Of a DNA stretch of 64,000 bases, positions 45,340 to 54,248 are shown in pieces; within the stretch, counting starts at the first letter, position 1, and each line of letters opens with the position of its first letter. The notes beneath the pieces were generated by a model. That model searched no databases. It was given only the letters and a program-made list of their open reading frames with translations, and was not told the DNA's origin. This DNA comes from Chryseosolibacter sp964532595 (lineage in GTDB: Bacteria > Bacteroidota > Bacteroidia > Cytophagales > Cyclobacteriaceae), in the NCBI GenBank assembly GCA_964532595.1, contig CAZHIQ010000003.1:1-64000 (forward strand), read 5' to 3'. The position numbers were made by a program, and so were the translations under genes.

Positions 45340-45385
45340 CTCAAGAATAAGAGGGGCCTGTAATGGCCCTTTTCTTATTCTTGAG
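45340..45385. terminator. Long bidirectional terminator overlapping a coding end
   Basis: A 13-bp stem CTCAAGAATAAGA/TCTTATTCTTGAG with an inner GGGGCC/GGCCC pairing. It lies between convergent genes and includes the stop codon and last codons of the anti-sigma/TonB gene on the minus strand. Confidence 0.85.
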
Positions 45386-46574
45386 GGTCACCGGACGTCC
45401 CCTTGTGTCGATACGTAAGTTCAACCTCGCCGACAACCGGCTGATCGTCTCGCGTAGCCGGTGACCAGGGAGGACCGTTCCTGATTGCATTGATGAGGGC
45501 CTCGTCACAGCCGTATCCGATTCCTTTGAGGACCCGGATGTCCGACAGCTGACCGTTGGCGTCCACGGTGAATTTCACCGTGATGCGTCCGTTTGGTTCC
45601 CGATACAACGTCTCCGTGGGACAGATTACAGCACTGTCAAGATATTGCATGTATTGTTTCTTTCCCATGGTCGGAGCAGCTGTTCTTATGGAGCCTGTTT
45701 CCGGGCTGGGAGCAACTTTGCTAAGGGTTGCCATATCCTCAGTCAGGTTGAGATCGACCACTGACCCTGGTTTCGCGACGATCTCGATCGGTTCGACGTC
45801 GGAGAGCGAATAAACCAACGTAGTGTCCTTTGGTGAGTAGATTGCGTATCGCCCTTCCTGGTCCGTTACAACGCTGGTTGAAGAGCCGGCTATTTCGACA
45901 ACAACCCCGGGCATGGGAGTGTCACTTCCGCCGGTTATCGTTCCGGTGATCATCGGCGGGGCGAAGCTTCGTCTCGCCGCAGGAGGTTCGTGGATGCGAG
46001 ATGTCATTTCCCTTTGCGGCCTTTTGTCGGCAACCGAGGGAGTTGCTTGACGTTGCTCGTTTGCTTCCTCTGTGCCTCGAGTCGCCTTCTTGTGTTGTTC
46101 CCCTTCGGGCGCGGGTGAGAGACGCTCCGGTGGCGATTGCGCGGGTTGGTCGCTGCGGGAGGGTGGCGCATCCATCGCAATCGGACCGGTCTCTTGCCGT
46201 GAGCTGTCGTGAGCAGGTGCTTCACGGGTGGCCATATCTTGGGGTGCCGTGAGGCGCGATTGCTGCCGCAGTACCGTTACCGTGTAAAATCCGGCGATGC
46301 CTACGATAAGCAGCGTTGCTGCGATACCCGATGTCCACAACCACAAACGCGCCGATCGCCGTCTGGTGCGTTGGCGTTGTCTGAGACGTGCTTTTACTGA
46401 CCGATTCAGCTTATGAACGTCGTTTAAGAAATGTTCAGCTCCGGTTTGTTCTATCCCTTCCAGCGCTTCGGCAAGAAACGGGTCATTGAGTGCTTCCCTT
46501 TCAAGCGCATGCATCTCGTTTGGAGACAACTCTCCGCGCAGATATCGTTCAATATCGTGTCTGCGATTTTTCAT
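45375..46574 (-). CDS. Anti-sigma-like membrane protein fused to carboxypeptidase-regulatory and TonB C-terminal domains
   Basis: A 399-residue protein. Residues 1-45 (IERYLRGELSPNEMHALE) resemble the cytoplasmic N-terminus of anti-sigma factors without zinc-binding cysteines. A membrane helix (about 77-101) is followed by a Pro/Gln/Glu-rich periplasmic linker (about 105-205), a carboxypeptidase-regulatory-like domain (about 207-278) and a TonB C-terminal-type domain (about 318-391, GRITVKFTVDANGQLSDIRVLKG region). The start overlaps the sigma gene by 26 bases. It could couple envelope or TonB signals to sigma release. The domain order is a clear observation; the mechanism is inferred. Confidence 0.82.
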   Translation of the reverse strand: MKNRRHDIERYLRGELSPNEMHALEREALNDPFLAEALEGIEQTGAEHFLNDVHKLNRSVKARLRQRQRTRRRSARLWLWTSGIAATLLIVGIAGFYTVTVLRQQSRLTAPQDMATREAPAHDSSRQETGPIAMDAPPSRSDQPAQSPPERLSPAPEGEQHKKATRGTEEANEQRQATPSVADKRPQREMTSRIHEPPAARRSFAPPMITGTITGGSDTPMPGVVVEIAGSSTSVVTDQEGRYAIYSPKDTTLVYSLSDVEPIEIVAKPGSVVDLNLTEDMATLSKVAPSPETGSIRTAAPTMGKKQYMQYLDSAVICPTETLYREPNGRITVKFTVDANGQLSDIRVLKGIGYGCDEALINAIRNGPPWSPATRDDQPVVGEVELTYRHKGTSGDPQE

Positions 46575-47184
46575 TTCGTTCCATGCAAATTTTCAAGTTC
46601 CTCTTCCCGTTCTGGATGTAGCTCTTGACCTTGTTAAGATCGTATCCCGTGATATCGACGATGTCTCTGTAGCATTTCTGCTCGAGATAAAATAGCCTCA
46701 CACATTTCTGTTGTTCGACACCCAACGAGGCGATGCATTGTTCGAGTCGTGTCAGGTCGCCCTCCAGGTCGGCGTCGGACTCCTGATGTCCGTTGGGTTC
46801 TATTTCCATAAGGAAAGGCTCGTGCACTTCCACGGCCTTTGACTTTTTCGCACGCAAGTGCATCAGGCAATGATTGCGCGCGGTGACGTACAGCCAGCCT
46901 TTGAAAGTAGATATCTGATGCGTACGCAGTGTGACGATGAGTTTTTCAAAGATCTGCATGACGGCATCCTGGCTTTCTTCGCGATCCTTCAGATACTTCA
47001 GGCATACGCCGAACGTCTGTGCGGTGTATCGACTATACAGAATGCCGACAATCTCCAGATCGTTCGTTTTTCTGTAGCGCGATATCAGTTCCTCGTCGCT
47101 TAGCTCATTATAATGAGGATTCGAAAGCATCGTCTCAAGATAAAAATTCACATCGACATTGTGGAATTCCGATGGCCGGTACAT
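46549..47184 (-). CDS. ECF-type RNA polymerase sigma factor
   Basis: A 211-residue sigma-70 family protein with region 2 (about 40-110, DAVMQIFEKLIVTL and FKGWLYVTARNHCL) and region 4 (about 145-200, LGVEQQKCVRLFYLEQKCYRDIV). Its 3' end overlaps the start of the membrane anti-sigma/TonB gene, giving tight co-expression and a likely regulatory pair. It is divergent from the von Willebrand A gene, a possible target. Confidence 0.9.
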   Translation of the reverse strand: MYRPSEFHNVDVNFYLETMLSNPHYNELSDEELISRYRKTNDLEIVGILYSRYTAQTFGVCLKYLKDREESQDAVMQIFEKLIVTLRTHQISTFKGWLYVTARNHCLMHLRAKKSKAVEVHEPFLMEIEPNGHQESDADLEGDLTRLEQCIASLGVEQQKCVRLFYLEQKCYRDIVDITGYDLNKVKSYIQNGKRNLKICMERNEKSQTRY

Positions 47185-47198
47185 CCTTCTGTTGTCTG

Positions 47199-47230
47199 GC
47201 CTGCATCACATGCGGATGATGCGGGCAGGC
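47199..47230. promoter_or_regulatory. Imperfect inverted repeat in the sigma/VWA divergent region
   Basis: GCCTGCATCA at 47199-47208 is mirrored by TGATGC (47217-47222) and GCAGGC (47225-47230) with a two-base insertion. In a 76-base divergent gap this is a candidate regulator-binding site. Confidence 0.35.
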
Positions 47231-47260
47231 GCTGTATTCCATAACATAAAATGATGTGAT

Positions 47261-49078
47261 ATGAGAAAGCTAATGATTTTGTCGCTGGTGGCGGTTTTAG
47301 CAGGTCCTGGCGTCTTCGCACAAAGGAATGTAACAGGGACGGTAACGTCTGCGTCGAACGGCACAGCTATTGGCGGCGCTTCGGTTCAGGTTAAAGGCAC
47401 TTCTGTTCAGGAATTTACCGATCATAAGGGCTACTATGAGATTCAGTTGCCAGCGTCGGCGACCACACTTGTGATTTCGAAAGCTGGATTTGAATCCAGG
47501 GAAGTTGTTGTCGGACGGCAAAGCGTTGTGAATGTTGCGTTAGTTGAGGAGTCATCGATGCCCATGCTTGAAATGATGGCGCCTCCTGGTTATTCCAAGC
47601 TTCAAAGGGAGTCATATGTCCCTGCGACGGGCGCTGCGAGATATGATATGACTGCCCACCCCGTATACAATACGGAGGAATATGAGGGGCTGGAGGAAAA
47701 TGTATTTCACGGGGTGTCTGGAAAACCGTTGTCGACATTTTCCATCGATGTTGACGTGGCTTCGTATGCCAATCTCAGGAGGTTTATAAACCATGGACAA
47801 CGTCCGCCAGCGGAGGCGGTTCGCATTGAAGAGATGATCAACTATTTCTCATACGATTATCCCGAACCGGCTAATGGCAAACCATTCAGCGTACATACCG
47901 AGATTGGCGTGGCACCGTGGAACGAGAAGCATCACCTCGTGCGGATAGGATTGCAGGCGCGGCGGATAGAGACCGAGTATTTACCTCCGGCCAACCTCGT
48001 TTTCTTGATAGACGTCTCGGGCTCCATGCAACATCCGAGCAAGCTCCCACTGGTAAAGCAATCGTTTCGTTTGCTACTCGACCAGCTTCGCGATCAGGAT
48101 CATGTGAGCATTGTTACGTACGCGAGCGGTACTCGCGTTGTGCTCGAGCCGACTTCGGCTAAAGAGAAGAGGAAAATTCTTGAGGCGATAGAAAGGTTGC
48201 AGGCCGGCGGATCGACAGCTGGTGCGGCGGGTTTGCGCACGGCGTATTCGTTGGCTGCGGTGCATCTTAATGAGAAGGGAAACAACAGGGTGATTCTGGC
48301 AACGGATGGGGATTTTAATGTGGGCGAAGCGAGTAATGAAGCGATGGAGAAACTGATTACGGAGAAGCGGAAGAGTGGTATTTATCTGACTGTGCTCGGT
48401 TTTGGGATGGGAAATCTGAAGGACGCGAAGATGGAGATACTTGCCGACAAAGGAAACGGCAACTATGCGTATATCGATAACCTGAACGAGGCACGAAAGG
48501 TATTTGTCAGCCAAATGGCCGGTACATTGTTTACCGTGGCCGACGATGTCAAAATGCAGGTGGAATTTAATCCCGCTAAGGTTCAGGCTTGGCGACTGAT
48601 CGGCTATGAGAACCGGGTGCTCAAGGATGAGGATTTTAACAACGATCGCAAAGATGCGGGTGAGCTGGGAGCTGGACATACCGTTACCGCGCTGTATGAG
48701 ATTATTCCCGTAGGTGTGGAAAGTAACTTCTATTCTATTGATCCTTTGAAGTATCAGCCGGTGAAGAAGGCGGAAGTACGTACATCGGAAGAGTGGCTTA
48801 CGGTGAAGGTTCGGTACAAAAAGCCGGGGGAGAGCAAGAGTCAGTTGAGTGCTTTTGTGCTTAAGGCGAAACCCGTTCCGGTGTCAGACGCCAGTACCGA
48901 TTACAGATGGAGTGCGGCAGTTGCGGCTTTTGGAATGCTGTTGAAGGACTCTCCGTATGCAGGGGAGATGGATTATAATGATGTGCTGGTCTTAGCAAGG
49001 TCGGCGCGCGGACAGGATGAGGAAGGGTATCGGGCCGAGTTCATCAATCTGGTGGAAACGCAAAGGCTGCTTCCATGA
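47261..49078 (+). CDS. Von Willebrand factor A domain protein (YfbK-like) with carboxypeptidase-regulatory domain
   Basis: A 605-residue secreted protein: signal peptide (ends VFAQ), carboxypeptidase-regulatory-like domain (about 22-96), a YfbK-type region (about 150-235, STFSIDVDVASYANLRR), a VWA domain (about 245-425) with intact MIDAS motif DVSGSM (Asp251) and a DUF3520-like C-terminus (about 430-600). VWA domains bind metal and protein partners; the cellular role is unknown. It is divergent from the ECF sigma/anti-sigma pair. Confidence 0.88.
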   Translation: MRKLMILSLVAVLAGPGVFAQRNVTGTVTSASNGTAIGGASVQVKGTSVQEFTDHKGYYEIQLPASATTLVISKAGFESREVVVGRQSVVNVALVEESSMPMLEMMAPPGYSKLQRESYVPATGAARYDMTAHPVYNTEEYEGLEENVFHGVSGKPLSTFSIDVDVASYANLRRFINHGQRPPAEAVRIEEMINYFSYDYPEPANGKPFSVHTEIGVAPWNEKHHLVRIGLQARRIETEYLPPANLVFLIDVSGSMQHPSKLPLVKQSFRLLLDQLRDQDHVSIVTYASGTRVVLEPTSAKEKRKILEAIERLQAGGSTAGAAGLRTAYSLAAVHLNEKGNNRVILATDGDFNVGEASNEAMEKLITEKRKSGIYLTVLGFGMGNLKDAKMEILADKGNGNYAYIDNLNEARKVFVSQMAGTLFTVADDVKMQVEFNPAKVQAWRLIGYENRVLKDEDFNNDRKDAGELGAGHTVTALYEIIPVGVESNFYSIDPLKYQPVKKAEVRTSEEWLTVKVRYKKPGESKSQLSAFVLKAKPVPVSDASTDYRWSAAVAAFGMLLKDSPYAGEMDYNDVLVLARSARGQDEEGYRAEFINLVETQRLLP

Positions 49079-49406
49079 TGCTTGGAAAGTAAGAAATTCT
49101 TTGTGTCTCACCAATGATCTATGGAATGGTTTTGTAAAGATTTAATGGCCTGTTTTGCATCATATTCCTGAAAGATTGTCGGGTTTATGGCAAAGTGACG
49201 GGAATTTGGCCATTTCGGAGAGAAAAATCGGGCGAAACGGCAGACAAAAAGAAACATCCCGGGCGCAGCACGTTTTGCATGGATATTGCAGCGTTTGGAG
49301 CGCACGAAGAGAATGGACGGTTAGCGGTTCCTTGTATAGGGTAACGCTGACCGTCCGAGGGGAGTTCAAGCAGCAGGTAAAACGTTTTTCACTATCTTTA
49401 CACAAC
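49079..49406 (+). other. Intergenic region before the second ECF sigma gene
   Basis: About 328 bases without a convincing gene; an in-frame extension of the downstream gene here has no family support. The only signal is TATCTTTA at 49393-49400, a near -7 element whose start site would lie at or next to the ATG at 49407, implying a very short or absent leader. Confidence 0.4.
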
Positions 49407-49991
49407 ATGGAAGAGGTTATTCGTCAGCAGTATTCGGAGAAGGAGAAGCTCAATATCTTTAACAAGGAGTTTATGCCTCACATAAATTCCATGTACAACT
49501 TTGCCTATCGGTTAACTCTCGATGCTGATGATTCGAAAGACCTGCTTCAGGATACCTACCTTAAGGCTTTCCGGTTTATCGATTCATTTCAGCAAGGAAC
49601 TAATGCAAAAGCGTGGCTGTTCAGGATTTTGAAGAACAGCTTCATAAACGACTACCGGAAGAAGAGCAAAGAGCCTTCAAAAATAGATTACCAGGAAGTC
49701 GAAACTTTTTATAACTCGGAAGATGTTGACAGGCAAATAACGCCTGATCTACGGGTTGAGGCGCTTCAGGATATGATCGGAGACGAAATTTCCGTAGCGT
49801 TGAACTCATTGGATGTAGACTTCAGAACGGTTATTATATTGTGCGACCTGGAGGGGTTTAAATACGAGGAAATGGCCAAGATACTCGATATACCTATCGG
49901 GACAGTGAGGAGCCGTTTGCACCGTGCGCGGAATCTTTTGAAAGAAAAGCTGAGCGAATACGCCAAGAAAATGGGTTATAAAAACGCATAG
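49407..49991 (+). CDS. ECF-type RNA polymerase sigma factor
   Basis: A 194-residue sigma factor: region 2 (about 20-90, DSKDLLQDTYLKAFRFIDSF, TNAKAWLFRILKNSF) and region 4 (about 130-185, DFRTVIILCDLEGFKYEEMAKIL, GTVRSRLHRARNLL). It closely resembles the conserved Bacteroidota sigma factor encoded with a small zinc anti-sigma; that gene follows 5 bases after its stop. Start at ATG 49407 (MEEVIRQQ). Confidence 0.93.
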   Translation: MEEVIRQQYSEKEKLNIFNKEFMPHINSMYNFAYRLTLDADDSKDLLQDTYLKAFRFIDSFQQGTNAKAWLFRILKNSFINDYRKKSKEPSKIDYQEVETFYNSEDVDRQITPDLRVEALQDMIGDEISVALNSLDVDFRTVIILCDLEGFKYEEMAKILDIPIGTVRSRLHRARNLLKEKLSEYAKKMGYKNA

Positions 49992-49996
49992 GATTT

Positions 49997-50278
49997 ATGA
50001 GCAATCTCTCCGACGAACAAGGCCAAAGGAGGAAGCAAGACTGTCCGAACAAACAAGAATGCTTTGAATTACTTCAGTTGATTCTCGATGGGGAGGCTAC
50101 TGCCGAACAGAAAGAGAAATTCACGAGAGAGCATCTTGAGGATTGTATGCCCTGTTATCGCAATTATCACCTCGAAGTTGCTATTCGCGAACTCCTCAGG
50201 TCAAAATGTACAGGAAGTGCGCCGCAGGAACTCATTGATGACATCAAAAGAAAAGTGGTACAAAACCTGGCGCATTGA
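49997..50278 (+). CDS. Small zinc-type anti-sigma factor
   Basis: A 93-residue soluble protein with the zinc anti-sigma pattern: Cys22, then His46-x3-Cys50-x2-Cys53 (HLEDCMPC), and helical flanks. No membrane segment, so it would hold the upstream sigma factor in the cytoplasm and could release it on thiol oxidation, as in RsrA-like systems; that link is inference. Its stop codon directly touches the gmk start. Confidence 0.88.
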   Translation: MSNLSDEQGQRRKQDCPNKQECFELLQLILDGEATAEQKEKFTREHLEDCMPCYRNYHLEVAIRELLRSKCTGSAPQELIDDIKRKVVQNLAH

Positions 50279-50848
50279 ATGGCTGGAAAAGCGATCATCT
50301 TCTCAGCACCGTCCGGTTCTGGAAAAACAACCATCGTAAAACACCTTCTTAACAACAATCCCGACCTGGGATTTTCTATTTCCGCCTCTACCCGTGATAA
50401 GCGCGGACGTACGGAGGAGAACGGAAAAGACTACTTCTTTCTCACCCCCGACGAATTCAAGCGGAAAATCGACAACAACGAGTTTGTTGAATGGGAAGAG
50501 GTTTACGAAGGTAACTTCTATGGAACTCTTAAGTCGGAGGTGGAACGGGTCTGGAATGAAGGCAAAAACGTTATATTCGACGTCGACGTAAAAGGCGGCC
50601 TTAGCCTCAAGAATTATTTCGGAAAGAACGCCCTCGCTGTCTTCGTGAAGGTTCCTTCCCTTGAAGTTCTGGAAGAACGCCTTCATGACCGGGGTACGGA
50701 AACTCCCGAAAGTCTTTCGAGACGTCTGTTCAAAGCAAAGTTTGAAATGACGTTCAGTGATAAATTCGACGTAGTGCTGGTTAATGAGGATTTGTCGCGT
50801 TCTCTTGCCGAAGCGCAGAAACTTTACGACGACTTCAAGAACAGCTGA
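50279..50848 (+). CDS. gmk: Guanylate kinase
   Basis: A 189-residue guanylate kinase: P-loop APSGSGKTT near the N-terminus, the GMP-binding segment with STRDKRGRTEENGKDYFF, and EWEEVYEGNFYGT. It converts GMP to GDP using ATP and is essential. It starts on the base after the anti-sigma stop, so its translation is probably coupled to a regulatory operon. Confidence 0.97.
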   Translation: MAGKAIIFSAPSGSGKTTIVKHLLNNNPDLGFSISASTRDKRGRTEENGKDYFFLTPDEFKRKIDNNEFVEWEEVYEGNFYGTLKSEVERVWNEGKNVIFDVDVKGGLSLKNYFGKNALAVFVKVPSLEVLEERLHDRGTETPESLSRRLFKAKFEMTFSDKFDVVLVNEDLSRSLAEAQKLYDDFKNS

Positions 50849-50955
50849 TCAGGCCAGCACCGGCGTTCCTTTCCGATCTCTCTTCCTATTTACAGCTCCC
50901 TGCTCTTGTGTGATTTTCGCAGGACCCGTCGGTTTGCTAAATTGCAAAAAACGCG

Positions 50956-51567
50956 ATGCAGGCCGTGGACGATTCAACTCCGACAAGCAAGATTAAGGTT
51001 GGCCTCTTCTTTGGGTCGTTCAACCCTGTGCATGTAGGTCACCTCATTATTGCCAACATCATGGCTGAGGCGACTGACCTTTCAAAAGTCTGGATGGTGG
51101 TGTCTCCACAAAACCCGCATAAGCCTGCCCGGGGCCTCCTTCATGAGTTTGACAGGTATGATATGGTTCGCGCGGCGGTGTATGACCACGACAAAATTGA
51201 AGCTTCCGATGTCGAGTTTCACTTACCACGACCGAGCTTTACGATTCACACACTTGTCTATCTTCAGGAGAAACATCCTAACAAAGAGTTCAGGGTAATC
51301 ATGGGTGAGGACAATCTCGAAAACTTCATTAGGTGGAAGAATTTCGAGCGAATTCTCGAAGACTACGGTATCTATGTTTACCGAAGACCGGGCGCCAAAC
51401 CTTCTCCGTTAAGGGATCATCCGAATGTTACGATGGTTGATGCTCCCCTGCTCGACATTTCGGCCACGTTTATTCGCAACTGTGTCCGAAAGGGTCAATC
51501 CATACGTTACCTGGTACCCGACCCGGTTGAAGAAATGATCAGGGCCCGCGGATATTATTTGCAGTAG
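50956..51567 (+). CDS. nadD: Nicotinate-nucleotide adenylyltransferase
   Basis: A 203-residue NadD: nucleotidyltransferase motif GSFNPVHVGH (HxGH) near residue 20-30, and the C-terminal ISATFIRN signature for ATP binding. It makes deamido-NAD in NAD synthesis. It follows gmk after a 107-base gap and is followed 26 bases later by a DUF5686 protein. Confidence 0.96.
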   Translation: MQAVDDSTPTSKIKVGLFFGSFNPVHVGHLIIANIMAEATDLSKVWMVVSPQNPHKPARGLLHEFDRYDMVRAAVYDHDKIEASDVEFHLPRPSFTIHTLVYLQEKHPNKEFRVIMGEDNLENFIRWKNFERILEDYGIYVYRRPGAKPSPLRDHPNVTMVDAPLLDISATFIRNCVRKGQSIRYLVPDPVEEMIRARGYYLQ

Positions 51568-51593
51568 AAAATCCTTAACAAGTTACGGCCTGT

Positions 51594-54227
51594 ATGCGCC
51601 TCTTTCTAAAAAGCTTTTGCCTCGGATTCGTCGGTTGGTTGCTTGCCGGTCCGGTGATGAGTCAACACGGTGTCAGGGGAAGCATTGTCGATGAGAATGG
51701 GGAGCCGCTTGCTTATGCCACTATTTTTGTCAAGCAAACAGGCACCGGAACCACGGCCAATATTGAAGGACGTTTCGAGATTCCGCTGTCTGCCGGACGA
51801 TACGAGCTGGTGTTTCAGCATCTCGGCCGAAAGTCGGAATCGAGAGTAGTTAATGTTGAATCGGGGTACATCGACGTGGACGTCGTACTTCATCCTCAGG
51901 AAATTGTTTTGCAGACTATAACGGTCGACGGGAACGACGAGGATCCTGCTTACACGATCATACGCAAGGCGATAGCTCGCGCGGATTACCACCGGAACGT
52001 TCTCAATTCGTATACGGGTCGGGTGTACATAAAAGGAAGGGGAAAGCTCATTGACTACCCGTGGCTTGCAAAGAGGGCGATGGAAAAGGAAGGCATCGAA
52101 AAGGGAAGGGTCTTCATTTCGGAGTCGGTGAGTGAGATCAGCTATACACGTCCTAACAAGTTTGAAGAGCGGGTTATCTCCATTCGGTCGGATGGAAATG
52201 ACAACAATACGTCGCCAAATGGCTACATCTTCGGGAGTTTTTATGAGCCGGAAATTGCGGGTACGATTTCACCCTTGTCACCAAGGGCTTTTGCCTATTA
52301 CACTTTTGAATACCAGGGCTCTTTTCGCGAGGGTAACTACGAGGTCAGTCGTATTCGAGTAAAGCCCAGATCAAAGGGCGACAATGTTGTTGATGGTACT
52401 CTCTTCATCGTAGAAGACGACTGGAGTATTCACAGTCTCGATTTGCACGTTACACGACTGGGGATTGATATTGGAATTAAGTCGATGTGTGCAGCGATTG
52501 AAGAGAAGGCATGGCTGCCAGTATCGCATCAGTTTCAGATAGAAGGAAAGGTGTTTGGATTCGCATTCGAGTATGAGTACCTGGCCAGCGTGGCAAATTA
52601 CAAGATTGAGATCAATCCCGATATCTACGTTCCGCAGATGCGGGTGATCGATGAAAAGATTGAGCGTGAGCGGGCGAAGGAAGCGGAAGAGCACATGGAC
52701 GAGACGAACGCCCGAAGAGACAACACTGCTGTAAGGCAGCGCCTTGAGTCGGGTCAGGAGATTACGCGCAAAGACCTGAAGAAGATCTTGAGGGAATATG
52801 AGCGGGATGAAAGAAAGCAGCGGGAAAATCCGGAAGTTATTTCAGAAGTTACCTTCAAGATTGATAGCACTGCCCATCGCAAGGATTCTCTTTATTGGGC
52901 GGAGGTTCGTCCAATTCCTCTAACGCGGGAGGAGATCATTGGCTATCAGAAATTAGACAGTATTGCGGCCGTTGCGCAGAAGCGCGAAGCCGGTGACACC
53001 TTAAAGGATTCTAAGCACCAAGGTTTTCAACCCTGGGACCTTATTACCGGCGATCGTTACAAGGTCGGCGAGCGCTCGCGTGCTCAAATCTATTTCCCGA
53101 TGCCGGGCTTTAACACTGTTGAAGGATGGAATCTTGTATACCGTGTAGCGTTTGGGACAATCTTCAACGATTCAGCCAAGACTCAGTTTCGTATACGACC
53201 GGTGGCTCGTTATGCCTTCGCTTCCGGAAAGTTGTCCGGATATCTCAACACGACCCTTCGCAATGACCGGCACAATCTTGTGATTAACGCGGGGCGGTAT
53301 GTGACGCAGTTCAATGAAGCACAACCTATTCTGCCGCTGGTTAACACCTTTACGACGCTATTCCTCGAGCGCAATTTGATGAAGATCTACGAGCGCGACT
53401 TCGTGGACCTTAATTATGTAAGCCAGCTGTCGCCGTTCTTCTCCGTTGCGACGCATTGGTCATTGAGCGACAGGCGTGAGCTTTTCAACCGGTCCGACTT
53501 CAAGATTGTTGATCGCAGAAGCATCGAGGGCTATACACCCAACCGACCTGAGAGCGCTGTTCTGATTGATGCCGGATTTCCGCGACATCAGGCGTTGACC
53601 GGATCGCTGGCCTTGACTGCACGACCCTGGCTTAAGTTCCGTGTTCGGAATGGGAAAAGAGTTGCTGTTGAAGAGTCGTCACCCTCCTTTACTGTATTCT
53701 ACAAGCGTGGATTTGACGGGATCGCTGGCAGCGATGTTGACTTCGACCAGATTGAACTTGGGATCAGACATCGCCATCGCTTTGGAGTACGGGGTTTACT
53801 CGATTTCTGGTTCCGTGGCGGAAGGTTCACCAATAATAGCCGGATGCATTTCATGGATTACCAGCACTTTCTTGGAAACGAGACGCCCTTTAGCACAAGT
53901 GATCCGATCGGGGGATTCCGGTTGTTGAGCTATTACCTACACAGCACGAACGACCAATACTTCAGCGCCAACATCCACTACAAGTTTCGAAAGCTCCTGG
54001 TAACGACCATGCCGATGGTCAGGCTGGCCGGCATACGGGAAAATGTCTTCCTTAACTATCTGGCAACGCCAACGTCGGACCACTACGCGGAGATAGGGTA
54101 TTCGCTCGATGGTATCTTGCGCATCTTCCGATTGGAGGGTGCGGTATCCTTTCGCGATTTCCGTTACGCGGATTTCGGGTTTAGAATTGGACTAGCCACC
54201 GCGTTGACCGTCAACTTCGGAGACTAA
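51594..54227 (+). CDS. DUF5686 outer-membrane protein with carboxypeptidase-regulatory domain
   Basis: An 877-residue protein with signal peptide (ends VMSQ), a carboxypeptidase-regulatory-like domain (about 27-105, VRGSIVDENGEPLAYATIFV), a middle region with a charged helical insertion (about 350-430, rich in E/R/K) and a C-terminal DUF5686-type beta-barrel (about 500-877). It is conserved in Bacteroidota and predicted to be in the outer membrane; function unknown. Location after nadD is probably an operon. Confidence 0.85.
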   Translation: MRLFLKSFCLGFVGWLLAGPVMSQHGVRGSIVDENGEPLAYATIFVKQTGTGTTANIEGRFEIPLSAGRYELVFQHLGRKSESRVVNVESGYIDVDVVLHPQEIVLQTITVDGNDEDPAYTIIRKAIARADYHRNVLNSYTGRVYIKGRGKLIDYPWLAKRAMEKEGIEKGRVFISESVSEISYTRPNKFEERVISIRSDGNDNNTSPNGYIFGSFYEPEIAGTISPLSPRAFAYYTFEYQGSFREGNYEVSRIRVKPRSKGDNVVDGTLFIVEDDWSIHSLDLHVTRLGIDIGIKSMCAAIEEKAWLPVSHQFQIEGKVFGFAFEYEYLASVANYKIEINPDIYVPQMRVIDEKIERERAKEAEEHMDETNARRDNTAVRQRLESGQEITRKDLKKILREYERDERKQRENPEVISEVTFKIDSTAHRKDSLYWAEVRPIPLTREEIIGYQKLDSIAAVAQKREAGDTLKDSKHQGFQPWDLITGDRYKVGERSRAQIYFPMPGFNTVEGWNLVYRVAFGTIFNDSAKTQFRIRPVARYAFASGKLSGYLNTTLRNDRHNLVINAGRYVTQFNEAQPILPLVNTFTTLFLERNLMKIYERDFVDLNYVSQLSPFFSVATHWSLSDRRELFNRSDFKIVDRRSIEGYTPNRPESAVLIDAGFPRHQALTGSLALTARPWLKFRVRNGKRVAVEESSPSFTVFYKRGFDGIAGSDVDFDQIELGIRHRHRFGVRGLLDFWFRGGRFTNNSRMHFMDYQHFLGNETPFSTSDPIGGFRLLSYYLHSTNDQYFSANIHYKFRKLLVTTMPMVRLAGIRENVFLNYLATPTSDHYAEIGYSLDGILRIFRLEGAVSFRDFRYADFGFRIGLATALTVNFGD

Positions 54228-54233
54228 TCTCCG
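54218..54233. terminator. Short hairpin between convergent genes
   Basis: CGGAGA/TCTCCG with loop CTAA, covering the DUF5686 stop codon in the 21-base gap before the ppc stop. It has no T-run, so its strength is doubtful. Confidence 0.35.
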
Positions 54234-54248
54234 TAGCTTCATCACGAT

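Noticed and set aside
49155..49406. 84-codon N-terminal extension of the second ECF sigma factor
   Set aside because: Not found in the family; the ATG at 49407 gives a normal sigma factor N-terminus.
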